Positions 33,298 through 47,300 of a DNA stretch of 64,000 bases are shown here, in pieces. How positions within the stretch are numbered: the stretch's first letter is position 1; the number at the start of each line of letters is the position of its first letter. The DNA is from Bombyx mori (Eukaryota; Arthropoda; Insecta; Lepidoptera; Bombycidae). The stretch is taken from assembly GCF_030269925.1 (NCBI RefSeq), contig NC_085128.1:10852501-10916500 (forward strand). Direction: 5' to 3'. The notes under the pieces were generated by a model, which ran no database searches, was not told where the DNA came from, and saw nothing but the letters and a program-made list of their open reading frames with translations. The translations under genes were made by a program, and so were the position numbers.

Positions 33298-35137
33298 TTT
33301 GAAGTTTTTGTCTAATATTTAGTGAATCTCCTTATTTCCGGCTTCAACAGTGTAAACCACGCCGCCACCGTCAACTATCTTGAAATGTCATATGCACTCG
33401 CGTCAGTCAGAGTTACTATTGGTCAGAGTACCTACCGTATCCATAGACCTACTTCAGTGACCGTACCGTAGTCGTCACATGTCAGAGAGTTTCCATTTTT
33501 CCAACAGGAAAGGCGAAGGTATCACGCTTTTACATATATGCTTGTTTTTTTAAAAATTTAAATAAGGGGCTATGTTATGAATAAAATTAAGCGATCTGGG
33601 TGAAATCTGAGACTGTAATGAATTGGGATAAAATAAAGATTCAGTAAAATGATGATTAGTTACACATTTATACGCTTTGATAGAAGTTAAACACTTAACA
33701 AGCCACCGCTATTCCACGTTTAAATATTAAGAAACACTAAATTAACAAAATAAAACATTTCATACAACTGGTCGCATACCCACCAAACATTTTGTCAGCG
33801 ATGTTAAACCAAACTGTTTCTTTTGCTAATCCAATAGTGCGAGAAAAATGTATGAGAATTTAGTTTTCTTAATCTAATCTTTCTGTTTATAGGAGAAGTG
33901 AAAAGAATGATCTTAAATGAAATCCTGAGATGAAAAACTCACTTAAACTCAAATTACATGTTTTGGAATTGACCAATATTTTTAATTAGTGCATCATTCT
34001 TAAGGTAATTTAAACATTATGATCATCGCGCCGTTATCATACAACTACTGCCATGACTTATTATCATTTTGGTATTGTTTAATACTATATAACTTTCATT
34101 ATTTATTACATAGTATTCGATAATAGATTGTTATTGAAAAGCCGATACTGTAGCTTAAGTAAGGAAAATAAGGAAAACTATTTACGCTTTAGGGTTTTTA
34201 ATAAGATCCAGAAGACCAGGTTTTAATAAGAATTAGGTGTTGAGGTATAGCACTAGCTGCGTGTCGCCGTACTACTAATGTTAACTCGTTACCATGGTTA
34301 CATTTTCTTCTTATGAGATGTGTCGTGTGAATAAAATATAATTTGTAATAAAAAAAACAGAGTCTGCTTAATCTTCCACATAAAATCTTAACACTAAGTA
34401 TTGTCAATTTAGCGTTTCTTCTCGTTTAAATATGTAATATGTATTTGGTTGACAGACGTTTGGTTTCTAGGATTATACAAGTGGGAGAAAATGAAAAGAA
34501 ATCGCTGAAAATTGTTTCAAAGGCTCTCTCAAAAAATCTATTAATCTCTGAATAACTTTTACGATTTTACTATATCAAGATAATATTTCATTTCATCTTA
34601 TCTAACACCTAAGGTGTCCTGTGATCTACCTTATTTAATTTAATTTCGTAATTATTAATGATACGGCATCGGTCTTTTGCTCTATGGGTCTCGTTCATTT
34701 TACCTTCCATTAGGAACAATAGGATCATAGCGACCGTCTCAAAGCTGTAGACGTTGTAGCATTGTATACATAGGTACTTAAGTTGTAGTGTTGGATTGTT
34801 TTTGGCCAATAGGTCTGTTACCAATGCCAGTAAAAAAAATAAGGCTGTTTTATGTCAATAAAAAATTTCTACATTTGTATATTGTGTAGATGGTGTAGAT
34901 ACATAACTACGTTTTGTGCTGGCAGTGTTATTTTTGGAATTAATTTTAGAATTGTAATTGTTTTCGCGTGTCGTGCGCTTAGTAAATAACAAATGAGAAA
35001 ATGTTGCTCGTGAAGGATGGTTTCGTGAAATCTAGGCTGCTATGTTCATATTCAGCACGAATGCCACTTTAGTTTTCAAGTAAATAGAAAATGTATTTTA
35101 ACTTATTGTAACTTTTGTGTGAATACTTTTTTCAATA
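33298..35137. promoter_or_regulatory. Divergent intergenic region of Nopp140 and MARCH genes
   Basis: About 1.8 kb between the two divergent start codons; it must hold the promoters and 5' UTRs of both genes. No clear TATA box or other element can be assigned by eye. 33700-33790 carries a repeat also present at 24405-24490. Confidence 0.5.
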
Positions 35138-35339
35138 ATGCCCGTTCAACAAATAAGTGTGAAGAATTCATCGGAAATTGAAAGTTGGGAATGGGGCGGT
35201 GGTTGTGGTAGAGAAACTGTACGGACTGGGTCTGGGAGCAGTCAAACATCATGCAGCAACTGCAGCGGAGATATTTGTCGTATATGCCATTGTGAGAGTG
35301 AACCACAGAACCCATTGTTGGCCCCATGTTATTGTTCAG
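35138..35339 (+). CDS. March8: MARCH exon 1: N-terminus and start of RING-CH
   Basis: ATG at 35138 (context ATAATGC) is the first in-frame start. The exon encodes a short Ser/Gly-rich cytosolic lead and [20 protein letters not shown], then YCSG across the donor GTAATA. Phase 1 exit. Exon 1 extends upstream as 5' UTR by an unknown amount. Confidence 0.88.
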
Positions 35340-38300
35340 GTAATACTATGTGACATACTGATTTTCTTATGTTCAGATATTAATAATGAAATATTTTGGA
35401 AATTTAAATTAATAAATTAAATTCATTCAATATAAAATATTTGTAGTAAGCTGTAGTAAGAAATTGTGGTGTCCAGATACTTAGATTTGCGAGTTTTCAA
35501 AACCATCAGTAAATATTCTAAGTATAGTTATTTATTGTCAAGAACTTTGATAAAATTATATTGTTGAATTACATGATAAATTGGTAATTTAATATTTTGT
35601 CATTCCAAATAAGCTATTTGCTACTTACAAATCTATTGAAACTTCATTTTTGTACAATTTTTTTTCTTTGATGTGGTGTTCAGATACAAATTATATAAAA
35701 TAAAATATAAAAAAAAGATAACTATGGCAGTAATAATTAATATATTTCAATAAATAATAATTAAAAATAATTTAAATTTTACTTGTTTTAAAAAAAAAAT
35801 GTAACAAAGTTATTAATGTTCAGATTTAAACTAATAATGTATGGTTGATAATTTATGCACAAATAAAACTATCATTAAAATATATCATAAATAACCAATG
35901 CAATGTTTTTAAACTCTCAAAAATATTTAGTTCCAAACCACATACACATTGACATCTCGGTTCCTTCTGATAAGCTTTATTGAACTACAGCTTTGCCTTG
36001 TAAAAGCAAAATTCCTATGTGAACTATAAAAATTCCTGAAATATTTTGTAATTTAACAAATTAAATATTGTCTTAAAAATAATGAAGATTGTTGTTATTT
36101 TTGTTTGATCGAAAGTGAGTATCATCACTCTTATGCTTCAATAATTCTGTATTAGACATTGAAAATTAAATTAATTGACATTATAAAATGATCCCATATC
36201 ATGCCCCAGTGATATGGTAAGTAATGTAATGTAATGTACATATGATAATTAGCCTGCCAATTAGTAAATAAGCACTAGACACCAGCCATGAGTCATTGAT
36301 GACACAATTGTTGCAGTTATTATTTTATCCTTTTATCAATACTGAAAGTTTAGTGGCCTGCAATTAATAATATTTTTGATTGCAGGTCAATGCAATGGCT
36401 GTTGTGATGGAATTTTTTCTGTCTGGTAACATTGCCATCTATTTGTTTACAAAATTCCTTTTTTAATTACTTAAATTAGTGATTTATCATCTTTTGGCTC
36501 ATTATGTGGTCTCACATTATCCTAAAATGTATGATGTTATATTTCTGATGATGATAAAAAAATCATATAAGTAGATGGGGATCCAATGTTTTTATTTAAG
36601 GTTGTGTCACATAAATTGAGTAATTGAACACTTAAAGTGTGTGAAATTTTACATAAACTGTGATATTTTGAAACCTATTGTTTACTATTGATTGTTTAAT
36701 GTTTGTCATTCCATCATAATCTCGGATGCCCCTAGATTGAGATTAAATTTTTGTATTAAAATTTTTCTGTTGTACTGTTATTGACGATTTGAAATCAAAA
36801 CTTATCAATCAATAGCTAGTGGTATCAAAAAATATTCGATTGGAGTCCATGCTTGTCCATTTTCTACCGTAATCGAAATAGTCATAAAACCTTTTTAATC
36901 ATATAAAGTCATTATTATTTATGTAACTCAGCCGTGTACATTAATTACATTCAAAATGTAGGAGAAACTTTTGGGTACATAAGTATCCTGTAACAAAAAT
37001 GAAGTCTGATAAATTGTGTAAGGCTGTGTTCAGGTATCTTGCTCTTATTTGTCAACATTTCAAAAATCGCAAAAATATCCAAAGAGCCTTAAAACAATGC
37101 AAGGGGAATTACTAGTAACAAATGAATGCTGGAACTTATGTACTAGTATAAAATACGTATTTGATATGTTTAACTTGATGTGCTATTTTTTTACAGGAAG
37201 CCTTAAATACGTACACCAGAGTTGCTTGCAGCAGTGGTTGACGGCATCCGAGACAAGATCTTGTGAGCTATGCAAATTTAACTTCATCATGCACACTAAA
37301 ATCAAACCGTTCAATGAGGTACGCAACTTATAACACATTCCTATTATATTTTATGATCTTTTGATAATTGCTTTTGGTCATTCACATTGCGAAAAATTTA
37401 TTCAAATTTAGGGTATAGTAAAGTAGGGTATCGTCGCCGTCAAACCAAAATCTGCTATGTGCAAAATTCTATTTTGAATTTAAAGTGTGAAACATTTTCG
37501 TATAAAATTTTATATGAAAGTGAACTTTTAAAAACTATGTCAAATGAAAGCTATAGATAAATATGAAAGCTATAGACACAACAGTTTTTTTATACGGTAG
37601 ATAGGGCTGTTAACTATACGAAAAGGTCAAAAAGTAAAAATCTCAAAAAGTGCACATAGCAGATTTTCGTTTGACAACGACGGTATGCTGTATTGTATAC
37701 CAAAATGAATACAATGCAAAAAATTAAATAGAAAAGTACAATGGGCGGTTTTATTCCTAAGACCAATCTCTTCCATATAACCTATCAGGTGGACAAAGAT
37801 CAGTTCAGTAAATTCACCGCGGTATTAAACTTATTTATGAAAAAACAATTACTGCTTTACACATAAACATTAATAAACAATTTACATATAAATATCACTT
37901 TTTACAATACTTATTCAACGTAAATGCATCGATTTGTATCTATATATTAATTAGACATTTAACTCTAACACAAACAAAACAAATTTACAACTAATTGTTT
38001 AATTAATGCTTCTTAATTAATTAATCAGTCATTTAAAGCAACTTAATGTTTCAGCATTTCGTATAGGTACATATCAGGTGTGCATTCCACAAACGAAGCC
38101 ATTTCTAGATAATTATATATTAATTAATTATTTTGTCACTTACGAAGATCTCAAAACGGATCACAGTTCCGTTCGTATATAGTACTTATTCTTCAGTTCA
38201 TCAGTTATAATTTGTATATAATTAATGTACAGTATAATTGCAAAAACATATGAGGAAAAAATATCACTTGTTGATAAAATATCCGTCAAATTTTTTGCGC

Positions 38301-41300
38301 CATCTACTTAAGTAGACTTGTTTTCTATTAGCAAAATATATTTTAACAGAGGCATGAGAACCTGTCTTTTAGATAATTCATTGAGGTTCGACTTTCGGCA
38401 TTGGATAACCTTAGCTTTTATAAACTTATGACAAAGTCTATAAAAAGCGTAGGGTTAAATAGCCCAGATCTTGCTGCAGAATGAAATGGTTGGTGCAACA
38501 ATACAATGCATAGTGCGGTTTATTAGATAGATGGTGATTAAATTTCGTTTATTGCCTGATTTCCACAAAATACCGGTTACCATACCGTCGTCGTAATAAA
38601 AATGTCGTTAAACATAATGAATTACTGTCGATATTTTCTAAAAATAAAATAAAAGAGGTTTAGGTTGCACTACTACTGATAAATAATTAAGGATATTCTC
38701 AATTGTTCGACGAACGTGACGAAAATGTCGATTGTTATCCTTGGTCGAATAGTTGTGGTTCCATTTTGTTTTTCCGATCAAACATTATACGCATGATTTT
38801 CCCTATACTTAATTACAGTGAATTTTAACAATAATTCCATCTTTTTTTTTATTGCCTTTGTAGGTAGACGAGCATGCGGCCCACCTGATGGTGTGTGGTA
38901 CCGTCGCCCATGGACGTCAGCAATGCCAGGGGCAGAGCCAGGCAGCTGCCTAAATGCCCGCATCTTATATTCGTTCTTTTAATAATACGTAGTAATAACT
39001 TAAAATAAAGTTTAATTGCTACAAATACAGTGGTATTTTAATGCCATAACTATGGGGTACATTAATGTTCAGATCGTTACAATTATTACAGATAAGTAGA
39101 ATTGAAAAAAAAAATGAATTCATAATCCTAAGTGCAACATGATGTAACACGATCTGTTGATGTGTGTGTTTTATAAGCACTAAAATAACCGTAAACTATG
39201 TATCTATCATGAGTCATTACAAATGATTTGATGGCTATGTACATACCGCGTTGATTGCAACGCGCGTCGAGGCCTGCCGTCTTGAAAACAAAAAAAAACA
39301 TAACCTTCAGATAAGTTAAAACGAAAAACGAAAACGTTGGAAGGAGAAGTGTTATCTAAAATACCGTGTTATTTCTTTTGTATTTCACAATTGGTTATTT
39401 TCAAATACAATTTTGAATAATATTCAAGGTCACACATTGTAATTTACTAATTGCAAAATACTTAATAATTTTATTACATATGTCATGAATTTATTTCACT
39501 TTAGTGGATAGCTAGCTGGCTGCTTAATAAAATTAAATGAATTGGTAGTCGCCTATTTATTTATATCATAGCATTCCAAGCTTTAAGGTACCACTTATTT
39601 TTTTATGTTCGTGTGTGCATTAAATTCTGGATTGTTGCCATTTTGTCCAGATAGCTTTGATGCTTATTAGAGAAGTTTGTGAGGTCATGAGAATAATAAT
39701 AACCATACGTATTATTTACTATTGCTTATACTACTGTTACTCACTCCAACATAAATGTTTGTTCTCACTCTGCGAAACATCGTGCCACATGGCGTCGCAT
39801 CGCGAGAGCATCGGTATCGCAGGATCCGACTGATGCATGACCACGACCACTCTGTCAAGAGTGTACGAATAGGAAGAATTATTTACTATTACTGATATAC
39901 CTAATTATCCTGCATATTTACCTACAAGTTTTCTGTTTTCAAGCTACAATAGGCCAGTAAATGCCAGTTGGCAATCGCAGTACTCCAGTGTATAATACTC
40001 AGATAACTGTACTGTCTATTCTCCAGTGAATCCCTTGAATCGTTTTTTTTTACGACACAATCACATCTGCCTACAGCTGTTTAGCCAAATTACAAATGAA
40101 GCCTCACTCGTTAATTTTAGTATAGAATTGATCGTTTAAAATTTAGAAATCAGTACAATTAAGGATAAATTATTTAATTAAACTATGTACGTAATAATAT
40201 TAATATTTACTGTTAAACATAATTGACATGTATTGCTGGTAGGTACATGTATCTAATATAAGTGATTCAGTTTTGGAAATTACATGCTCATTTGTAAACG
40301 AAAACCGCCATTATTATTTAAATTAGAAGAATTTAAAACACATTACCTAGGTATTGTATTTTAAACGTTACGTTTTCTTATGTCTTACTTTTATAATGAG
40401 CTTTTTCGTGAACGGTCGAGAGTGTCGAATCGGATCAAAGTATTGCATGAATGTTTTTTTTTTTTTTACCTAAGCTGATAACCTTCATAGGCTATTTCAG
40501 CGTAACCTTAACTAGTAGGTGAGCTCACGGGGCTAAAACCGGAGTGATGCTAACACTGACACTAGCAAGAGCAGTGCTTCGCAGAATCTACCACCGGATC
40601 GGAAACGCGACCCACTGAGAAGAACCGTCGAGAAACTCAGTGGGCTGTGTCTATGGGTTTGTTCGCTCGTCGAGCACTTCGTCGCAAGCGACGGGTTCAA
40701 CGAGAACGGTGACAGGTGCTTGTGGTACCTAAAAGCACCGTTAATGGATCGGGAGGATCCGTAATGACGTGTTTTGAGCGACGTCGACTGTTTACCATTC
40801 GGTCTACAGGATCGGGTATGCATGCATGCGGTATGCGGGTTTTACTGGTGGTAGGACCTCTTGTGAGTCCGCACGGGTAGGTACCACCGCCCCGCCTCTT
40901 TCTGTCGTGAAGCAGTAATACGTTTCGGTCTGAAGGGCGGGGCAGCCGTTGTAACTATACTGAGACCTTAGAACTTATATCTCAAGGTGAGTGGCGGCAT
41001 TTACGTTGTAGATGTCTATGGGCTCCAGTATCCATTTAACACCAGGTGGGCTGTGAGCTCGTCCACACATCTATGCAATAAAAATAAAAAAATGAATGTG
41101 TTATGTATGTGCATTGCAGTGGCGTTTGCTGGAGATGTCCGGTGTTGAGCGGAGACGTCTGTGCTGCGCGGTTCTTTTCCACTGTGTGGCGGCCCTCTGC
41201 GTCATGTGGTCTCTGTTCGTACTTATCGAACGGGCCGTTGAGGAAGTCAATCGCGGTCTTATCGGTGAGACTACATTCGTTTATTTACAAAACAACGTTA

Positions 41301-44300
41301 TCTTTAAGCAACAACAGTACACATACATACATACACACATACACACATACATATGCCTAACAGAAATGTAACGTGTGTAGCAATGGTACAAACAATATGA
41401 AATTAGTATATAATTAATTAAGGATTTGATTTCGTGTTTTGTTTTCAATTTTTTTTTTAACTTTAGAATTTAATTTTCGAACTAAGCGCAAAAAATATAA
41501 ATTGTTGAATTATAAAGTTATGTTCGTTTTATATTTTATGTAAGAAGACACTCGTTATATTCTGTTGTACCTACACATATGAATTTTGAAAGTGTTTGTG
41601 GCTTAGGGACAACGATGGTGGTATACGCCCGCGCATTGTCTCAAGTTCAAGATCGGGCGTGTAGCGTAATAAGGTTTTCAGTTTTCTTGTGATGGTCAGT
41701 CGTTGATAAGGTGAAGCCGAATATTGATATTAATAAATATGAATTAATAAGTTGAGATTAATTTCGAGTTAGGTTTTAAAATGTTTGCTCTACGGTGAAC
41801 GTATGTTAAAAGACAAAACTTTAAAGCGACGCCATTATCGAACAGCTGGGTAAGTAATAACACGAGTGAAAACACATTTTCGTGTGTGTTTGTAACGTCA
41901 AGGTAAGTCACGATTTTTGTTTAAACCATTCAAACGTATATGCAAGAAACATTCCACACAGTATAATGTTTTTAAACAGGTATTAAAAAAAAAAAGTTAA
42001 ATCACGTCCGTAATTGGTACAATTGAAGAATAATTTTGAACGGAAGCACGTTCATGATAGTGTCTTTATTTTTAGGATTGTTTAACTCTTTGACTGCTAT
42101 GTAGGTTACCGATGTCCTACGTGGCGCTCTGTAGTACTAAGGTCGATTTCTGTTACTAAGGCGCTTGCATTGCCTAACTTTGCCTTCTTTTGTTTTTAAT
42201 GTATGCTTTCAGTCTTTTCAGGCCTCTTAGGAATAGATTGATTCTCAGTATTTTCGGATTCGTCTTTCCCAGAGTCTACTAGATATTCCTTAGTAATAAA
42301 AGCGATACAATTAATTCAGTGCACCACGTAGGGCACAAGTCCGGACTCGCGTGGAGTACTGCTCTCATCTCTGGGCCGGGGCTCCCAAATACCAGCTTCT
42401 TCCATTTGACTCCATACAGAGGAGGGCCGTTCGGATTGTCGATAATCCCATTCTCACGGATCGTTTGAAACCTCTGGGTCTGCGGAGGGACTTCGGTTCC
42501 CTCTGTATTTTGTACCGTATGTTCCATGGGGAGTGCTCTGAGGAATTGTTCGAGTTGATACCGGCATCTCTTTTTTACCATCGCATCGCCCGCCTCCGGA
42601 GTAGAGTTCATCCATATTACCTGGAGCCACTGCGGTCATCCACAGTGCGTTTCCAGAGGTATTTTTTGCCACGTACCATCCGGCTATGGAATGAGCTCCC
42701 CTCCACGGTGTTTCCCGAGCGCTATGACATGTCCTTCTTCAAACGAGGCTTGTGGAGAGTATTAAACGATAGGCAGCGGCTTGGCTCTGCCCCTGGCATT
42801 ACTGAAGTCCATGGGCGACGGTAACCACTCACCATCAGGTGGACCGTATGCTCGTCTGCCTACAAGGGCAATAAAAAAAAAAGGGCACCGGTGACCTTCA
42901 TGGCAGTCAATAAGTTAAAAAAGATGTGTGGTGTCGTGGGACACCGGATAGGAACGAAGTTCCTTATTATAAAAATATTAATTTAAAGTTCTATTCGAGG
43001 TATAAAGAAAATAAAACTGGAGGTTTCGCAACAACCCACGGTTATTCGGTAACGTGCGAACTTATTGTGGTACACTTCACTCACGGTTGTTTGCATAAGA
43101 GTTAGTGTATTGCGCAAACGAACGCTCTGAGATCGTGGTCAATGAATGATAAAAAAGATTGTTATTTTTTGTACATTATTACAAAGATAAGTAGTACACT
43201 GTGTGCATTACTTATAAAAATCTTACGTTACGGACGTTTTTTTCCGGTTAGGGTACCCCTCCGCATCGTCCCATAAGGAACTTTGTTCCAAAAAACTCGT
43301 AGTATTTTGTTGTTACGAATGATTTTACGCTACGTATTATGCGAGTTGTTGTATAAGTTATCGACTTGAAGATTACTGATAAGGATTACGTAAAAATAGC
43401 AATTTAGTAATGTAGGTAATATGCATTGCACGCTTGTGTGATTATTGAAATTCAGCTGACGCGTAGAATGTAGAGTGTCGTGTGACGCGAAGAATGTCCG
43501 TCACCTAAACCACTATAGTTATCAAACTATAGATAATTTGAAGATAAATACCTATTGTGTTTCGGCTTCTAGAATGTCCGTCGTACTACAAAAGAAACCC
43601 GAAAGTTTTATTGTTCAAAATCGATGGTAATATTAGAGTTTTGGCGTGTCGAAATTGTGTTAAAAAAATGTCCTAAAACACGCATATTTATTATTCAAAC
43701 TGGCCACATTAATAGTGCTTCAAAATCATTAACAGCCCGATTGTATATTAAGACTAGCGACCCGCCCTCGCTTCGCTTCGGAAACTGTAATTTATTATTG
43801 ATTTCTCCACTATTTAATGGATGGTATTATACATATAAACCTTCCTCTTCAATAACTCTATTTATTAAAAAAAAACGCATCAAAATCCGTTGCGTTTTAA
43901 AGATTGAAGCATACATAGGGATATAGGGACAGAGAAAGCGACTTTGTTTTATACTATGTAGTGATAGTGAAGTAAAATACGCACCGGACAGTCCAAAGTA
44001 TTCAAGTGTGAGTTACGTTATCGCCACAATAATTTAAATGTTCAATAATGCGAGGGAAACTATATATTATGAATCTTGTTCATCACGGAGTTTTCCTTGT
44101 ATGAGCTATTTCAGTTCATAAATATTTGTAAATGTGTGTTGTTTAATGGAGACTAAGTATCTTTAAAAAAAAAAACACAGTCAAATAAAAATTTCTCGGA
44201 ACGCTTTGTTTAAAATTATTTAAAAAATTCTGGAAACTTATTACGTCATAATTAAGGAACGTGTGCATTTGTTTACATATTTGATTTGCACGAACGTGAT

Positions 44301-47300
44301 GTTATTTATCGCGATACTGATCGTCTTCGTGACGAAATCAATCACGTAATTTAAAAGGAAACGCATTTTTTTTTCTACACGTAATGTTTATCGATCGATC
44401 GATTTAAAAGAACACTATGCAATTCTTGTAATTGTAATCGCGCACAGTTTTAAAATTTGTATCAGTTGAATACAGATAAGGATTTTATACAATTGTTTTA
44501 TGTAATGGCCTTAAATAAAGTGCGCTTTGACCGTTTGAATCGCTTCTCTGGAGTTCGGTACAACGATAACAAACACTTGAAAGCCTTACCTCAAAATTAG
44601 TTTACTATCTATATATATAAAAATGAAACCCGTTTTCCGTTGTCACGACATAACATGAAAACGGCTTGACCGATTTGGCTAATTTTGGTCTTGAATTATT
44701 TGTTGAAGTCCAGAGAAGGTTTAAAAGGTTAGATAAATATAAAAATATTCGGAATTAAATAAAAATAACAATATTGTTTTTCCTTTGATGTGTCCCCCGT
44801 CGGACGGATTCCTTTTGTTTGTTTTAAGTTTATCTTAAACAAAAGTTTAGGTCTTTTATTTATCGATTGAGGCACTACGAAGTCTGCCGGGTCAGCTAGT
44901 ATATTATAATTTAGTATATATTTTACTACATAAATACACGGTGATAATGAATCTGTGAGAAGTATTTAAAATGTAATAATAAGGACATCGTAAAATTACA
45001 TTTTCTATAGCTGAAACAGAAGAACAAAATAGTTATATAAATGTTAGTAAATTGAATGTCGCGTTTACCGATATCGGTGATATAATCAATGTTGTTTTAG
45101 CTGTTCAAAACAACCTTCATTGTCATTGGTACTAATTTTTTTTTTCTTATATATTTTTCCGTTATTTTTCGTTGCACTGTCACACATAAATCCAAGAATG
45201 GTGCTTAGTCCACAGTTTTTAACCTATTTAGATATAATTTTCATATCTATAAATAAATTCTATTATATCTATCATTTTCATTATTTTGAGCTACTGTAAA
45301 CACATCAAGTTAGTGCTTACATTTTATAAAACACATGCACTCTAAACAAAATAATGACGTCATTGTTCACGTACGTTTTAATTTCATGAAAGGCTTACGC
45401 GTCATAATTATGCCGGAATTTTGAGCTTTGCGTCATTGTTTCGCTTACAATATCAAAAATAATTTAACGACACAAGGAATATCGCTTCTATCTTCTATCG
45501 CTTGATATCATTAAACTATTATCCGATTAACATCACCCGACTCTCTAAAACCTATAAGTATGATTATAAGAGTCTACATTGTATAATACTACCGTCCCAT
45601 TTATTTAGACCATAAACCAATCGAGCTTCTCAGTTTGAAAGGGCCGATAAAATCATTAGTGAACTTAAGTAATTGGACATTCGTTCTGAAGTCCCGCAGG
45701 ACGTAGGCGGTATGTACGGTCTAGCTTACCTATCCTTCTAACGTATCGACTTCATTTAAGAGTATAAACGGGTGTTTTAATGTCGTGGACGTCACAATAA
45801 AGTAGGTATTCAATAAATCTAAACAAGGTGTTGGTTTAAAAGAAACTATAAAAAAAGGTAGTTTAAAAAAAAAAAATTAAATCAAGGCTGCAATTATATG
45901 TTTTTCTATAAAAATATTTTATGCGTATTAAAAGATTGATCCGATATGGAACTTAAATTTGTTATGTAACTGCATTAATGAAACAAACGTTTAATGTGTT
46001 ATAAATTTATTTAAATATAACCACATTCATAAATATTTTTTTAAAAATACTATTTTTATTATTGCTGTGTGTGAAGAGCCCTCCTGATTTTAAATGGAAG
46101 CCCCATACACCATTAGACCATTACACCACACTTAACGATTTCAATTTAATCTTTTATTTCTGTTATAAAAGACATGTATCCTAAAGCGTATGTGTAATAT
46201 TGCTTAAAATTATTATTGTATTCCATTTTTTGCTGCAGCATTTATAATATAAACGCGAAAGTGGCATTTATTTAGGGGGGCAATTTAATCATTTCGTTTG
46301 ATCTTGAATGCGATCGTTACTCTATAGAAACAATAACCTTGTATTAAAGCGGTTAGTGTACCTTTATTAAAATACAAAACAAGTTTTTATTTATTTAAAG
46401 AAGTGTCACTAAGTGGTTTTTGTTTGCCCATCTATGTATATTGCTTTTGAATTACGACGTGCAAGGAAGACGTGAGAAGTAAACAAAGCTTATATTAATA
46501 ATTTGTAAGGACCACAAGTGCTCCTATAGTATCTATTATTATGTATGTGTTAGCGATAATTATATTGCAGTGATGCTACTTTAGTCTCGGGAATGTCGAG
46601 CTGTCGATAGCATGTTAGGTTGTAATATAATTTATATATTTTATTTATTTATTGCTTAGATGGTTGGACGAGCTCACAGCCCACCTGGTGTTAAGTTAGT
46701 GGAGCCCATAGACATCTACAACGTAAATGCGCCACCCACCTTGAGATATAAGTTCTAAGATCTCAGTATAGTTACAACGGCTGCCCCACCCTTCAAACCG
46801 AAACGCATTACTGCTTCACGGCAGAAATAGGCGGGTTGGTGGTAGTTACCCGCGCGGACTCACAAGAGGTCCTACCACCAATAAAATTATATATATTCTT
46901 TATATACTTTAATTTTAATATACTTTAATCACTATATATCTTTACAATACTTTAATCACTTAACTGAACACGTGTCTTATTAATCCTTGCCCGATATAGA
47001 GACTCAACAAAGTTTGTAAAAAAAGTGAGTAACATAGGCATTTTTTTATTATAAAAGATTACAATCATAATATTAAAGCACATAAATTTGTGCACGTCTA
47101 ATCGCTTAACGAAAGCCACACGTAATCCCTTCCTCGGTTATTCCCAGATTAAGCGAACTAAAACATTATCTTTTATCGAACGATATTGGAAAGATAATTT
47201 GATGCTCGGCAAAACTCTTATCAATCATATGTTTCCATTACAGGAAATGTAAATACGTTATAAAATAAATCTGTTGTCCAAAAATTATGCTATAGTTCCT

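Larger units (their letters stand above)
37319..41119 (+). other. MARCH intron 2
   Basis: 3.8 kb. Holds a MITE (37412-37701), a Bm1-type tail (38844-38965), a jockey 3' end (40456-40815) and a further retroelement tail (40838-41088). No other gene seen. Confidence 0.6.
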
